The position numbers and the translations under genes were made by a program. Below the pieces are notes generated by a model. The model did not search any database and was not told the origin of the DNA. It was given only the letters and a program-made list of their open reading frames with translations. From NCBI RefSeq assembly GCF_014268445.2, contig NZ_CP077089.1, positions 1,047,501 through 1,111,500 on the forward strand: 64,000 bases of DNA. The letters run 5' to 3'. The stretch's first letter is position 1, and every line of letters starts with the position of its first letter. Of the stretch, positions 1 to 10,165 are shown in pieces. Source of the DNA: Pseudomonas tensinigenes. Its GTDB lineage: Bacteria; Pseudomonadota; Gammaproteobacteria; Pseudomonadales; Pseudomonadaceae.

Positions 1-360
1 GGGTATGGCTGTTCGCCATTTAAAGTGGTACGCGAGCTGGGTTTAGAACGTCGTGAGACAGTTCGGTCCCTATCTGCCGTGGACGTTTGAGATTTGAGAG
101 GGGCTGCTCCTAGTACGAGAGGACCGGAGTGGACGAACCTCTGGTGTTCCGGTTGTCACGCCAGTGGCATTGCCGGGTAGCTATGTTCGGGAAAGATAAC
201 CGCTGAAAGCATCTAAGCGGGAAACTTGCCTCAAGATGAGATCTCACTGGAACCTTGAGTTCCCTGAAGGGCCGTCGAAGACTACGACGTTGATAGGTTG
301 GGTGTGTAAGCGCTGTGAGGCGTTGAGCTAACCAATACTAATTGCCCGTGAGGCTTGACC
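1..360 (+). rRNA. 23S ribosomal RNA, 3' end (partial)
   Basis: The window opens inside the 3' domain of 23S rRNA. The conserved sarcin-ricin stretch (AGTACGAGAGGACC, about 112-125) is visible, as is the terminal helix sequence around GTTGAGCTAACC (323-334), followed by the usual end near CCGTGAGGCTTGACC. The 5' part lies outside the window. The exact 3' terminus is estimated by analogy with other gammaproteobacterial 23S genes. Confidence 0.95.
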
Positions 361-533
361 ATATAACACCCAAGCAATTTGCTGACCTGAAAAGGCACCA
401 GATTGCGGTGTGTGAAGACGAAACGAACCGAAAGTTCGACTGCACTTAAAAAAGCAGCACAAAACACCGAAAGCCATCACATACCCAATTTGCTGAAGCG
501 AGGCCACTTGGCCACGACTCAGTACCCGAATTT

Positions 534-649
534 CTTGACGACCATAGAGCGTTGGAACCACCTGATCCCATCCCGAACTCAGCAGTGAAACGATGCATCG
601 CCGATGGTAGTGTGGGGTTTCCCCATGTGAGAGTAGGTCATCGTCAAGA
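534..649 (+). rRNA. rrf: 5S ribosomal RNA
   Basis: About 116 nt matching the Pseudomonas 5S core (CCTGATCCCATCCCGAACTC; GATGGTAGTGTGGGG). The 5' CTTGACG pairs with the 3' CGTCAAG to close helix I. It lies about 170 nt after the 23S end, the usual spacing for the last gene of an rRNA operon. The 361-533 spacer holds processing sequence and no tRNA that I can see. No second 5S copy follows. Confidence 0.95.
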
Positions 650-659
650 TTAAATTCCG

Positions 660-692
660 AAACCCCAATTGCGAAAGCAGTTGGGGTTTTGT
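660..692 (+). terminator. rRNA operon intrinsic terminator
   Basis: Stem AACCCCAA/TTGGGGTT with extra TGC/GCA pairing around a GAAA loop, followed by a T-rich tail (TTTTGTTTTG). It lies 11 nt after 5S and 110 nt before recC, so it should separate the rRNA operon from recCBD. Confidence 0.9.
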
Positions 693-802
693 TTTGCCCG
701 CAGGAAAGTTCTTACAGCATTCACAGGCGCCGTCCGGCTGTCACAACCTGCCGACAATGCTAAGGTTCTGCCCTGGCTTTCGTACTTTCCAAGGAATCCT
801 TT

Positions 803-3800
803 ATGCCGGACGCTCAGTCCCTCAACGCTGCATTCATGGTGGTCCAGAGCAACAGCCTGGACGAACTGCGCAGCCTTGTGATCAGCATCATGCGGCGTTA
901 TCCGCTGGCTCCCCTGGAAAACGAAATAGCTCTGGTGCAGAGCAACGGCATTGCCCAATGGCTAAAATTGGCCTTGGCCGAAGATCCTGAGGAAGACGAC
1001 CTTGGCGGTTGCGGTATTGCCGCAGCGATTGATGTGCAACTGCCGGGCAGTTTCATGTGGCAGTTGTACCGCATGGTACTGGGGCGAGATGAAATCCCTC
1101 CCAAATCCCTGCTCGATAAAGCCCCGCTGACCTGGCGCCTCATGCGCCTGCTCCCTCAGGTCATTGATCGCCCGCATTTCGAGCCGTTGCAACGCTTCCT
1201 TACCCATGACACCGACCTGCGCAAGCGTTATCAATTGTCCGAACGATTGGCGGATCTGTTCGACCAGTATCAGGTGTACCGGGCTGACTGGCTTGAAGAC
1301 TGGGCCGAAGGTCGGCATCAGTTGCGCAATGTCAGAGGTGAAGTAAAACCATTGCCCCCGACCAGTTGCTGGCAGGCGGAACTGTGGCGTGCGCTGCTGG
1401 ATGACGTTGGCGAACAGGGGATGGCACAGAGTCGTGCCGGCGTTCACCAACGGTTCATCGAGCGCATCAACAATCTTGCCGAAGCTCCTGCGGGATTGCC
1501 TTCGCGAGTGATCGTTTTCGGTATTTCTTCGCTGCCAGCCCAGGTGCTTGAAGCACTGGCCGGGCTTGCGCGTTTCAGTCAGGTCCTGCTGTGTGTTCAC
1601 AACCCGTGCCGCCACCACTGGGCCGATATTGTCGCCGACAAGGATTTGCTGCGGCACCAATACAAGCGGCAATCGCGCAAGACTGGAATGCCCACAGTGC
1701 TGGACCCTGATGCACTGCATCAACACGCTCATCCACTGTTGGCTGCATGGGGTAAACAAGGTCGGGACTACATCAACCTGCTCGACAGTTATGACGATCC
1801 CAATAGCTATCGGGCGGCTTTCCGCGACGGCCGCATAGACCTGTTCAGCGAAACTCAACCACACAATCTGCTCAATCAACTCCAGGACGACATTCTCGAG
1901 TTGCGCCCACTCAATGAGACTCGCGAACACTGGCCTGTAGTCGATCTGGTACAAGACGAGTCGATCCGTTTCCACATTGCCCACAGCGCTCAGCGTGAAG
2001 TCGAAATACTGCATGACCAGCTTCTGGCGCGGTTCAGTGCCAACCCGGATTTGCGTCCTCGCGATGTGATCGTAATGGTGCCTGACATCGATAGCTACGC
2101 CCCGCATATCCGCGCGGTGTTTGGTCAGCTTGACCGGCAGGACGAGCGGTTCATCCCCTTCACATTGGCGGATCAAGGGCAACGTGGTCGTGATCCACTG
2201 CTGATCGCAGTCGAACACCTGCTTAAGCTTCCCGAAAGCCGTTTTCCGGTCAGTGAAATCCTCGATTTGCTTGACGTTCCTGCACTTCGCGCTCGTTTCG
2301 GTGTGGAAGAACGCGACCTGCCAACACTGCACCACTGGATCGAGGGTGCCGGCGTGCGCTGGGGGATGAACGCCGAGCAGCGCGCGGGTCTGGGTTTACC
2401 TGACGAGCTTGAGCAGAACAGCTGGCATTTCGGTCTGCGCCGCATGCTCCTGGGCTATGCCGTTGGCAGCGCCAGAGCGTGTGAAGGGATCGAACCTTAT
2501 GATGAAATCGGCGGTCTCGACGCCGCACTGATCGGGCCGTTGGTGGCTCTGCTCGATGCCTTGGAACTCGCCCATCAACAGCTCACTCAGCCTGCTCAAC
2601 CCAAGGAGTGGGGGTATCGATTGCAAGCGCTGATGCAACTGTTCTTCAAAGCCAGCAACGAGCATGACGACTACTTGTTGACCCAACTCGAAGAGCTACG
2701 TGAGACCTGGCTGGAAACGTGCGAGGCAGTAGGCCTGGCGGATGAGCTACCACTGACTGTGGTTCGTGAAGCCTGGCTCGCGGGTCTGGATCAGGGGCGC
2801 TTGTCTCAGCGCTTTTTGGCCGGCGCCGTGAATTTTTGTACGCTGATGCCCATGCGCGCCATTCCATTCAAACTGGTCTGCCTGCTGGGTATGAACGACG
2901 GCGATTATCCCCGCGCGCAGCCGCCGCTGGATTTCGACCTCATGGGTAGCGACTACCGCCCGGGAGATCGTTCCCGGCGCGAAGACGACCGCTATCTTTT
3001 GCTTGAAGCGCTTTTGTCTGCGCGCAACCAGTTGTACATCAGTTGGGTTGGTCGCAGCATCCGCGATAACAGTGAGCGACCGGCTTCAGTGTTGATCGGC
3101 CAATTGCGCGATCACCTCGCAAGTGGCTGGCGATTGCTCGACGAAAATCGCGATCTGCTGAGTGCCATTACGCAAGAGCATCCACTGCAGCCATTCAGTG
3201 CGCGCTATTTTCATGAAGGAGATCACCTGTTCAGCTATGCCAGTGAATGGCAGGTTCTGCATCAACCGCATGAGTCTCAAAGCGAAGCACAGTTACTCAG
3301 CCCTTATGTACAAGAGGAGCCGCTGAGCCTGGCTTTGTTGCAGGACTTTTTACGCAACCCGGTCCGGCACTTTTTCACCCAGCGCCTCAAGGTTTATTTC
3401 GAGGCTGCCGAAGCGCCGCTAGCCGACGAAGAACCCTTCGTGCTGGATGCATTACAGCGTTACACGCTCAGCGACAGCTTGCTCGAAGCCGCTCTCAGGC
3501 AACCGGACAATGTCGATCAAGCACTGACAGCCCAGGCCCGGCGTCTGCAAAACAGTGGTCTGTTGCCAATGGCCGGGTTTGGCGAGTGCCTGCAACGTGA
3601 GCTGATCGAACCTTTGCCGGACTTGCTACAGCGTTATCAACAACTGCTGGCACTCTGGCCTACCCCTTTGAGCAGTGCGATGCCGGTCAACCTTGAATTG
3701 CAGGGCTTGCGTCTTGAAGGCTGGCTCGCGGGTTTGCACCAGCGCGCTGACGCAGGCCTGTTGTCGATCACGACCATTCCCAACAGTATCGGCTCAATCA

Positions 3801-4255
3801 AAAGCCGCAAATGGCATCGGCTGACCAAACCTTGGGTTAATCATTTGGTGGCCTGCGCCAGCGGACTTTCGCTGACGACAGCATTGGTCGCCAGCGACGA
3901 TACATTGCTGCTTGAACCCATGGAGCCAGCACGAGCGATACGTTTCCTTGGTGACTTGCTCCTCGCTTGGCAGGCAGGCATGCGACAGCCACTGCCGATC
4001 GCGGTAAAAACCGCTTTTGCGTGGCTTTCCCAAACCGATCCGCTGAAGGCCGAAGCGGCAGCGCGTAAAGCCTATGAAGGTGACGGCCAGACCAGCGAAG
4101 GCGAGCGCCGTGAGAGCCCCGCGTTGTCCCGGCAATACGCCGACTTCGATGCATTGCTTGCAGATGAAACATTCTCCGGTTGGTGCGACGCGTTGTATCG
4201 CCCTCTGCTTGAAGCACCATGGCGTTCACTGTCCACTGAAGGGGCTCGCGCATGA
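803..4255 (+). CDS. recC: RecBCD subunit RecC
   Basis: 1150 aa, the usual length for the gamma subunit of exodeoxyribonuclease V. RecC contacts RecB and RecD, splits the incoming DNA duplex and reads Chi sites. Its helicase-like folds are degenerate, and no intact Walker motif is visible, as expected. The N-terminus (residues 10-60) carries the family pattern with SNSLDELRSL and VQSNGIAQWLKL. The start at 803 has a purine-rich CAAGGAAT upstream. The stop overlaps the recB start (ATGA), implying translational coupling. The recC-recB-recD order without ptrA is the normal Pseudomonas arrangement. In this genome it sits directly behind an rRNA operon. Confidence 0.97.
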   Translation: MPDAQSLNAAFMVVQSNSLDELRSLVISIMRRYPLAPLENEIALVQSNGIAQWLKLALAEDPEEDDLGGCGIAAAIDVQLPGSFMWQLYRMVLGRDEIPPKSLLDKAPLTWRLMRLLPQVIDRPHFEPLQRFLTHDTDLRKRYQLSERLADLFDQYQVYRADWLEDWAEGRHQLRNVRGEVKPLPPTSCWQAELWRALLDDVGEQGMAQSRAGVHQRFIERINNLAEAPAGLPSRVIVFGISSLPAQVLEALAGLARFSQVLLCVHNPCRHHWADIVADKDLLRHQYKRQSRKTGMPTVLDPDALHQHAHPLLAAWGKQGRDYINLLDSYDDPNSYRAAFRDGRIDLFSETQPHNLLNQLQDDILELRPLNETREHWPVVDLVQDESIRFHIAHSAQREVEILHDQLLARFSANPDLRPRDVIVMVPDIDSYAPHIRAVFGQLDRQDERFIPFTLADQGQRGRDPLLIAVEHLLKLPESRFPVSEILDLLDVPALRARFGVEERDLPTLHHWIEGAGVRWGMNAEQRAGLGLPDELEQNSWHFGLRRMLLGYAVGSARACEGIEPYDEIGGLDAALIGPLVALLDALELAHQQLTQPAQPKEWGYRLQALMQLFFKASNEHDDYLLTQLEELRETWLETCEAVGLADELPLTVVREAWLAGLDQGRLSQRFLAGAVNFCTLMPMRAIPFKLVCLLGMNDGDYPRAQPPLDFDLMGSDYRPGDRSRREDDRYLLLEALLSARNQLYISWVGRSIRDNSERPASVLIGQLRDHLASGWRLLDENRDLLSAITQEHPLQPFSARYFHEGDHLFSYASEWQVLHQPHESQSEAQLLSPYVQEEPLSLALLQDFLRNPVRHFFTQRLKVYFEAAEAPLADEEPFVLDALQRYTLSDSLLEAALRQPDNVDQALTAQARRLQNSGLLPMAGFGECLQRELIEPLPDLLQRYQQLLALWPTPLSSAMPVNLELQGLRLEGWLAGLHQRADAGLLSITTIPNSIGSIKSRKWHRLTKPWVNHLVACASGLSLTTALVASDDTLLLEPMEPARAIRFLGDLLLAWQAGMRQPLPIAVKTAFAWLSQTDPLKAEAAARKAYEGDGQTSEGERRESPALSRQYADFDALLADETFSGWCDALYRPLLEAPWRSLSTEGARA

Positions 4256-7200
4256 GCACAAAAACACCCCTCGCACTGGCCTTTCCGCTACAGGGCAGTC
4301 AGTTGATCGAAGCCAGTGCCGGTACCGGCAAAACATTCACCATCTCAGCTTTGTATCTGCGACTTATTCTTGGGCACGGTGGCGAGTCGAGCGGCTTTGG
4401 TCGTGAATTGCTGCCACCACAGATTCTCGTCGTGACCTTCACCGATGCCGCGACCAAGGAACTGCGTGAGCGCATACGCACGCGTCTGGCTGAGGCAGCT
4501 CGATTCTTTCGTGACGAAACACCTGCCCCTGACGGGCTGATTGCTGAGCTGCGCGATCAATTCGAACCACAGCAGTGGCCCGGTTGTGCCAACCGCCTCG
4601 ATGTCGCTGCGCAATGGATGGACGAGGCCGCTGTTTCGACCATCCACAGTTGGTGTCAGCGCATGCTCCGTGAACATGCGTTCGACAGCGGCAGCTTGTT
4701 CACCCAAACACTGGAAACCGATCACAGCGACTTGCTCGGAGAAGTGTTGCGCGATTACTGGCGGCTGTTCTGTTACCCGATGCAGGGCGATGCCTTGAGT
4801 TGGGTTCGCAGCAACTGGGGTGGGCCAGCAGCGTTGTTGCCTCGCGTGCGCGGTCTGTTCGCCAGTGAGCGCGACAGTGACGAGGGCAAGGCTCCGGCAG
4901 AGTTGATCGAGGAGTGCCTGCAAGAGCGCCGTGCGGCATTGATCGAACTGAAAATGCCCTGGCGCCAATGGGCAGACGAGTTGCTCGCCATCTGTCATCA
5001 AGGCGTCACTAGCAAAACCGTCGACGGGCGCAAAATGCAGGCACGTTACTTCGAACCGTGGTTCGAAAAGCTCAAGGCATGGGCTGAAGACGAGTCTCTG
5101 GAGCAACTGGATATCGGCACCGGTTTCACCCGACTGACCCCCGACGGCATGGCCGAAGCGTGGAAAGGTGAGGCCCCGAGCCACCCGGGTCTGGATGCCA
5201 TGCCGAAACTCAAGTCGAGCCTCGATGCACTGCCCACTCCTGATGCCGCTGTGCTGCAACATGCCGCCAAATGGGTAGGCGCACGCTTTGAAGAAGAGAA
5301 GCGGCGTCGCGCCGAGATGGGCTTCGACGACATGTTGTTGCGCCTTGATGCAGCTTTGCAATCCGACGGTGGAGAACGTCTTGCGACGTTGATTCGCGAG
5401 CAGTTCCCGGTCGCGCTGATCGATGAGTTCCAGGACACCGACCCGGTGCAGTACCGAATCTTCGAGAGCATCTATCGCATCGAAGACAATAGCCCCGAGA
5501 CCGGCCTGTTTCTGATCGGTGATCCTAAGCAGGCGATCTACGCCTTCCGCGGTGCAGACATCTACACCTACCTGCGCGCACGTCAGGCTACCACTGGCCG
5601 ACTGCATACACTGGGCACTAACTTCCGTTCCAGCCATGGCATGGTCAACGCGGTCAATCATGTATTCGCACGTGCCGAGTCCCGAGAGCAGGGACGCGGC
5701 GCGTTTTTGTTCCGCGAGAAAAACGGCGACAACCCGGTACCGTTTCTTCCTGTCGAATCTCAAGGTCGCAAGGAACAACTGCAAGTTGCCGGGCAAGATG
5801 TCGCGGCGCTGAATATCTGGCATTTGCCTGCCGACCAGCCACTGTCCGGCGTGGTCTATCGCCAGCAATTGGCAGCCGCGTGCGCCAGCGAAATCACCGC
5901 GCGGCTCAATGGCGGGCAAAGCGCTGACGCGGGGTTCGTGCAGGATGGCAAAGACTTCAGAGGTCTGAGGCCGTCCGACATTGCGATTCTCGTGCGCGAC
6001 GGCAAAGAAGCCCAGGCCGTACGCAGTGAACTCGCCGCCCGCGGCGTGCGCAGTGTTTATCTGTCGGACAAGGATTCGGTTTTCGCGGCGCAAGAGGCTC
6101 ATGACCTGCTGTCCTGGCTCAAGGCCTGTGCCGAGCCGGATGTCGAACGTTCCCTGAAAGCCGCGCTGGCCTGCATCACCCTGAACCTGCCATTGGCAGA
6201 GCTGGAACGTCTGAACCAGGACGAACTGGTGTGGGAAACCCGGGTCATGCAGTTCCGTGGCTATCGCGAGCTATGGCGCAAACAAGGTGTACTGCCGATG
6301 TTGCGCCGCCTGCTGCATGACTTCCACCTGCCGCAAACCTTGATGAGACGCACAGATGGTGAGCGTGTACTGACCAACCTTTTGCACCTGTCGGAATTGA
6401 TGCAGCAAGCGGCTGCGGAGCTGGACGGGGAACAAGCGCTGATTCGTCATTTGGCCGAACTGCTGGCAGTGTCCGGTCAGGCTGGCGAAGAGCAGATTCT
6501 ACGTCTGGAAAGCGACGAGCAACTGGTCAAAGTCGTGACCATCCACAAGTCTAAAGGTCTGGAATATCCATTGGTGTTCTTGCCGTTCATTTGTTCGGCG
6601 AAACCCGTGGATGGCAGTCGATTGCCACTGCATTATCACGACGCCGAGGGCAAGGCTCAGATTAGCCTCAAGCCGACTGCCGAGCTGATCGCGCAAGCCG
6701 ACGATGAGCGTCTGGCTGAAGACCTGCGCTTGCTCTACGTTGCTCTGACTCGCGCGCAGCACGCCTGCTGGTTGGGCGTAACGGACCTCAAACGCGGCAA
6801 TAACAACAGTTCGGTGCTGCACCTTTCGGCACTGGGTTATCTACTCGGCGGTGGTGTATCTCTGGGTGAGTCCAGCGAACTGAAGCGCTGGCTTCAAGAC
6901 CTGCAACAAGACTGCCCGGCCATCCACATCGATGAAATGCCGCAACCCACCGACGAGCATTACCAGCCGCCACGCAATGACGCCGTGCTGAGCGCCACGC
7001 TGTTGCCCAAGCGCAAGGCCAGTGAAAACTGGTGGATCGCCTCCTACAGCGCATTGCGCATCAGCGACGTATTGAGTGTCGGCAGCGATGAAGCGCCGGA
7101 CAGCCCGCAAGCGCAAAAACTATTCGATGATGAGCGCCTCGATCCCGACGCCCCGCGAGAAATTATTGCCGGTGGCGCCGATATCCATCGCTTTCCTCGT

Positions 7201-7941
7201 GGCCCCAATCCAGGAACGTTTCTTCACGGTTTGCTGGAATGGGCCGGAGATGACGGCTTTGCCGTTACCCGCGAGGCGTTGGAGGATGCGATTGCCCGAC
7301 GCTGTAACCTGCGTGGCTGGGAAGGCTGGATCACCACCCTGAGCGACTGGCTGCAGCACCTGCTCAAATCGTCACTGCCGATTGCTGGCGGGCAACTACC
7401 GGTTGTTCTTGAGCAACTGAAGCAATATCGGGTCGAGATGGAGTTCTGGTTCGCCAGCCATAAAGTCGATGTCCTCAAACTCGACGAACTGGTGCGTCAG
7501 CACACTCACAGGGGCGTGGCCCGTGTGGCGGCAGAACCAGTGCAACTCAACGGCATGTTCAAAGGCTTCATCGACCTGACCTTTGAACACAATGGCCGTT
7601 ACTACGTGGCCGATTACAAGTCCAACTGGCTCGGCGTGGATGATCTGGCCTATACCGAGCAGGCCATGGAGCAGTCGATCCTCGACAACCGTTATGACCT
7701 GCAATACGTGTTGTACCTGCTGGCGTTGCATCGCCAGCTCAAGGCCCGGCTGCCTGATTATGACTACGACCGGCATGTCGGCGGGGCGTTGTATCTGTTT
7801 CTGCGCGGTACTCGCGCCGATAGTCGCGGTGTCTATTTTGTACGTCCGCCCCGTGAGCTGATCGAGCGTCTCGACCGGATGTTCCAAGGCAAACCCGAAC
7901 CCAAGACCGAGCCCGCCTGGGAACAGGGAGTCCTGCTATGA
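4252..7941 (+). CDS. recB: RecBCD subunit RecB, helicase-nuclease
   Basis: 1229 aa SF1 3'-5' helicase with a C-terminal nuclease. Walker A is seen near residue 22 (EASAGTGKTFT). Helicase motif II appears as LIDEFQDTDPVQ (about 392), followed by GDPKQAIYAFRGAD, and motif VI includes LLYVALTRAQHACWL (about 830). The nuclease domain carries VADYKSNWLG (about 1120), the D-x-K metal centre shared by RecB and lambda-exonuclease-type nucleases. It overlaps recC upstream and recD downstream by 4 bases each. In homologous recombination it unwinds and degrades double-strand ends and loads RecA after Chi. All key residues are intact. Confidence 0.97.
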   Translation: MSTKTPLALAFPLQGSQLIEASAGTGKTFTISALYLRLILGHGGESSGFGRELLPPQILVVTFTDAATKELRERIRTRLAEAARFFRDETPAPDGLIAELRDQFEPQQWPGCANRLDVAAQWMDEAAVSTIHSWCQRMLREHAFDSGSLFTQTLETDHSDLLGEVLRDYWRLFCYPMQGDALSWVRSNWGGPAALLPRVRGLFASERDSDEGKAPAELIEECLQERRAALIELKMPWRQWADELLAICHQGVTSKTVDGRKMQARYFEPWFEKLKAWAEDESLEQLDIGTGFTRLTPDGMAEAWKGEAPSHPGLDAMPKLKSSLDALPTPDAAVLQHAAKWVGARFEEEKRRRAEMGFDDMLLRLDAALQSDGGERLATLIREQFPVALIDEFQDTDPVQYRIFESIYRIEDNSPETGLFLIGDPKQAIYAFRGADIYTYLRARQATTGRLHTLGTNFRSSHGMVNAVNHVFARAESREQGRGAFLFREKNGDNPVPFLPVESQGRKEQLQVAGQDVAALNIWHLPADQPLSGVVYRQQLAAACASEITARLNGGQSADAGFVQDGKDFRGLRPSDIAILVRDGKEAQAVRSELAARGVRSVYLSDKDSVFAAQEAHDLLSWLKACAEPDVERSLKAALACITLNLPLAELERLNQDELVWETRVMQFRGYRELWRKQGVLPMLRRLLHDFHLPQTLMRRTDGERVLTNLLHLSELMQQAAAELDGEQALIRHLAELLAVSGQAGEEQILRLESDEQLVKVVTIHKSKGLEYPLVFLPFICSAKPVDGSRLPLHYHDAEGKAQISLKPTAELIAQADDERLAEDLRLLYVALTRAQHACWLGVTDLKRGNNNSSVLHLSALGYLLGGGVSLGESSELKRWLQDLQQDCPAIHIDEMPQPTDEHYQPPRNDAVLSATLLPKRKASENWWIASYSALRISDVLSVGSDEAPDSPQAQKLFDDERLDPDAPREIIAGGADIHRFPRGPNPGTFLHGLLEWAGDDGFAVTREALEDAIARRCNLRGWEGWITTLSDWLQHLLKSSLPIAGGQLPVVLEQLKQYRVEMEFWFASHKVDVLKLDELVRQHTHRGVARVAAEPVQLNGMFKGFIDLTFEHNGRYYVADYKSNWLGVDDLAYTEQAMEQSILDNRYDLQYVLYLLALHRQLKARLPDYDYDRHVGGALYLFLRGTRADSRGVYFVRPPRELIERLDRMFQGKPEPKTEPAWEQGVLL

Positions 7942-10046
7942 GCCGCACCTTTGCCGATCTGCTCCCTACGCCGCTGGCTGCTGACAGTCTGTCGAGGTTA
8001 TCGCCCCTGACCAGCGCCGACGACCTGTTGATATTGCTGACCCGGTGGGTCGAGCGCGGCTGGTTGCGTGCGCTGGACAAAGCGTTTGTCGGGTTCCTGC
8101 ACGAACTTGAACGCAACACGGATCCGCTGGTGTTGCTTGCTGCTGCCCTGACCAGTCATCAACTTGGCCACGGTCATGTCTGTCTCGATCTGTATGAAAC
8201 CCTGAAAGCGCCCGACTTCGCTCTTTCGCTGCCCCCCGAAGGGGACGTGCAAGGTGGTGTCTTGTTGCTACCTTCGCAATTGCTCGAGGCGCTCGATGGT
8301 GCTCACTGGTGCAAGGTTCTAGCGGGCAGCTCTCTGATCGCGCTGGCGGCGGATAGCAGCGATTCAGCACAACAACGCCCGTTGGTGTTGGCGGGCAAAC
8401 GCCTGTATCTGCGACGCTACTGGGCCTACGAGCGGCGCATCGATACGGCATTGCGTCAGCGTCTGCAGCAAGTCGAGCCGACGCCGGACGATCTGCCGCA
8501 GCGCTTGAACGAGCTGTTCGGATCAGCGAAAACGGGTGAGGTGATCGACTGGCAGAAACTCGCCTGCGCCCTCGCAACTCGTGGCGCTTTCAGCATCGTC
8601 ACCGGCGGTCCGGGCACCGGCAAAACCACCACCGTGGTGCGTTTGCTGGCCCTGCTTCAAGCGCCTGCGGTTGCCACCGGTCATCCGCTGCGAATTCGTC
8701 TGGCGGCACCGACGGGCAAGGCCGCGGCGCGGCTGACCGAGTCCATCAGCCAGCAAGTGCAGTCGTTGGAAGTCAGCGAAGCGGTGCGGGCGAAAATCCC
8801 TTGCGACGTCACCACCGTGCATCGCCTGCTGGGCAGCCGTCCCGGCACCCGACACTTCCGTCACCACGCCGGCAATCGCTTGCCGCTGGATGTGCTGGTG
8901 GTCGACGAAGCCTCGATGATCGACCTGGAAATGATGGCCAACCTGCTGGATGCCTTGCCACCCCATGCACGACTGGTCTTGCTGGGCGACAAGGATCAAC
9001 TGGCCTCCGTGGAAGCCGGCGCGGTGCTGGGGGATTTGTGTCGAGACGCCGAGAGTGGCTGGTACAACCCGCAGACCCGACGGTGGCTGGAGTCGGTCAG
9101 CGGTGAGTCGCTGCAGGACAGTGGCTTGCATGAAGACGTCGATGGCACCCACCCGCTGGCCCAGCAAGTGGTGATGCTGCGCCACTCCCGGCGCTTCGGC
9201 GAGGGCAGTGGGATTGGTCAGCTCGCGCGTCGGGTCAACCAACAGTTGCCGGATGAAGCGCGCCAGTTGCTCACGGCCGGGCACTATGACGATGTGTATT
9301 CGCTGCCGCTCAAGGGCGAGCACGATCACACGCTGGAGCGACTGTTGCTGGAGGGGCATGGCGACGGCCCACAAGGCTATCGCCATTATCTGAGCGTGCT
9401 GCGTGATCAGCGTCCACCCTCGGGCCGGCCACTCGAACATCCGGACTGGGTCATTTGGGCCCGTGAAGTCTTGCAGGCGTTCGACACTTTCCAGTTGCTG
9501 TGCGCCGTGCGCAAAGGGCCGTGGGGTGTCGAAGGTCTGAATCAACGCATCACCGCCGCGCTGCTCAAAGCACGTCTGATCGAAAATGATCAGCAATGGT
9601 ACGAAGGCCGCCCGGTATTGATGACTCGCAACGACTACGGTCTGGGTTTGATGAACGGCGATATCGGCATCGCCCTCAAGCTGCCCGAGCGTGAAGGCCC
9701 TGACGCAGGCAAACCGGTGTTACGCGTGGCTTTCCCGCGCAACGACGGCCAGGGCGGCGTTCGCTTCGTATTGCCAAGCCGCCTCAACGATGTTGAAACC
9801 GTCTACGCCATGACGGTGCACAAGTCCCAGGGCTCGGAGTTTGCCCACACGGCGCTGATCCTGCCGGATGCCTTGAACCCGGTACTGAACAAAGAACTGA
9901 TCTACACCGGCATTACCCGGGCTAAACATTGGTTCACCTTGATCGAATCCCGCTCCGGCGTGTTTGAAGAAGCGGTGCAGCGCAGGGTCAAACGCCTGAG
10001 CGGGCTGATGCTGGAACTGGAGGAGGGCGCCGCGCCTCGGGGGTGA
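7938..10046 (+). CDS. recD: RecBCD subunit RecD, 5'-3' helicase
   Basis: 702 aa, slightly longer than E. coli RecD (608 aa). SF1B helicase with Walker A GGPGTGKTTTVVRLL at about residue 222 and motif II VVDEASMIDLEMM at about 320. The C-terminal UvrD-like motif is VYAMTVHKSQGSEF (about 625), followed by YTGITRAKHW. It provides the second, 5'-3' motor of RecBCD. The gene starts inside the recB stop (ATGA). A 119-nt gap with no clear terminator follows before yfiR. Confidence 0.97.
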   Translation: MSRTFADLLPTPLAADSLSRLSPLTSADDLLILLTRWVERGWLRALDKAFVGFLHELERNTDPLVLLAAALTSHQLGHGHVCLDLYETLKAPDFALSLPPEGDVQGGVLLLPSQLLEALDGAHWCKVLAGSSLIALAADSSDSAQQRPLVLAGKRLYLRRYWAYERRIDTALRQRLQQVEPTPDDLPQRLNELFGSAKTGEVIDWQKLACALATRGAFSIVTGGPGTGKTTTVVRLLALLQAPAVATGHPLRIRLAAPTGKAAARLTESISQQVQSLEVSEAVRAKIPCDVTTVHRLLGSRPGTRHFRHHAGNRLPLDVLVVDEASMIDLEMMANLLDALPPHARLVLLGDKDQLASVEAGAVLGDLCRDAESGWYNPQTRRWLESVSGESLQDSGLHEDVDGTHPLAQQVVMLRHSRRFGEGSGIGQLARRVNQQLPDEARQLLTAGHYDDVYSLPLKGEHDHTLERLLLEGHGDGPQGYRHYLSVLRDQRPPSGRPLEHPDWVIWAREVLQAFDTFQLLCAVRKGPWGVEGLNQRITAALLKARLIENDQQWYEGRPVLMTRNDYGLGLMNGDIGIALKLPEREGPDAGKPVLRVAFPRNDGQGGVRFVLPSRLNDVETVYAMTVHKSQGSEFAHTALILPDALNPVLNKELIYTGITRAKHWFTLIESRSGVFEEAVQRRVKRLSGLMLELEEGAAPRG

Positions 10047-10165
10047 AAATCCAGACGATTGGCGGCGTTTACTGACCAACCGGTCAGAGGTCGCTGTCTC
10101 GCTGGTGTTTCACTGCTGTGCTATCGTTGCGGCATCATTTCGCTACGATCCAAGAGAATCCTTGC

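Noticed and set aside
361..533. tRNA gene in the 23S-5S spacer
   Set aside because: No cloverleaf or conserved T-arm sequence (GTTCGAATC-like) is present in this spacer.
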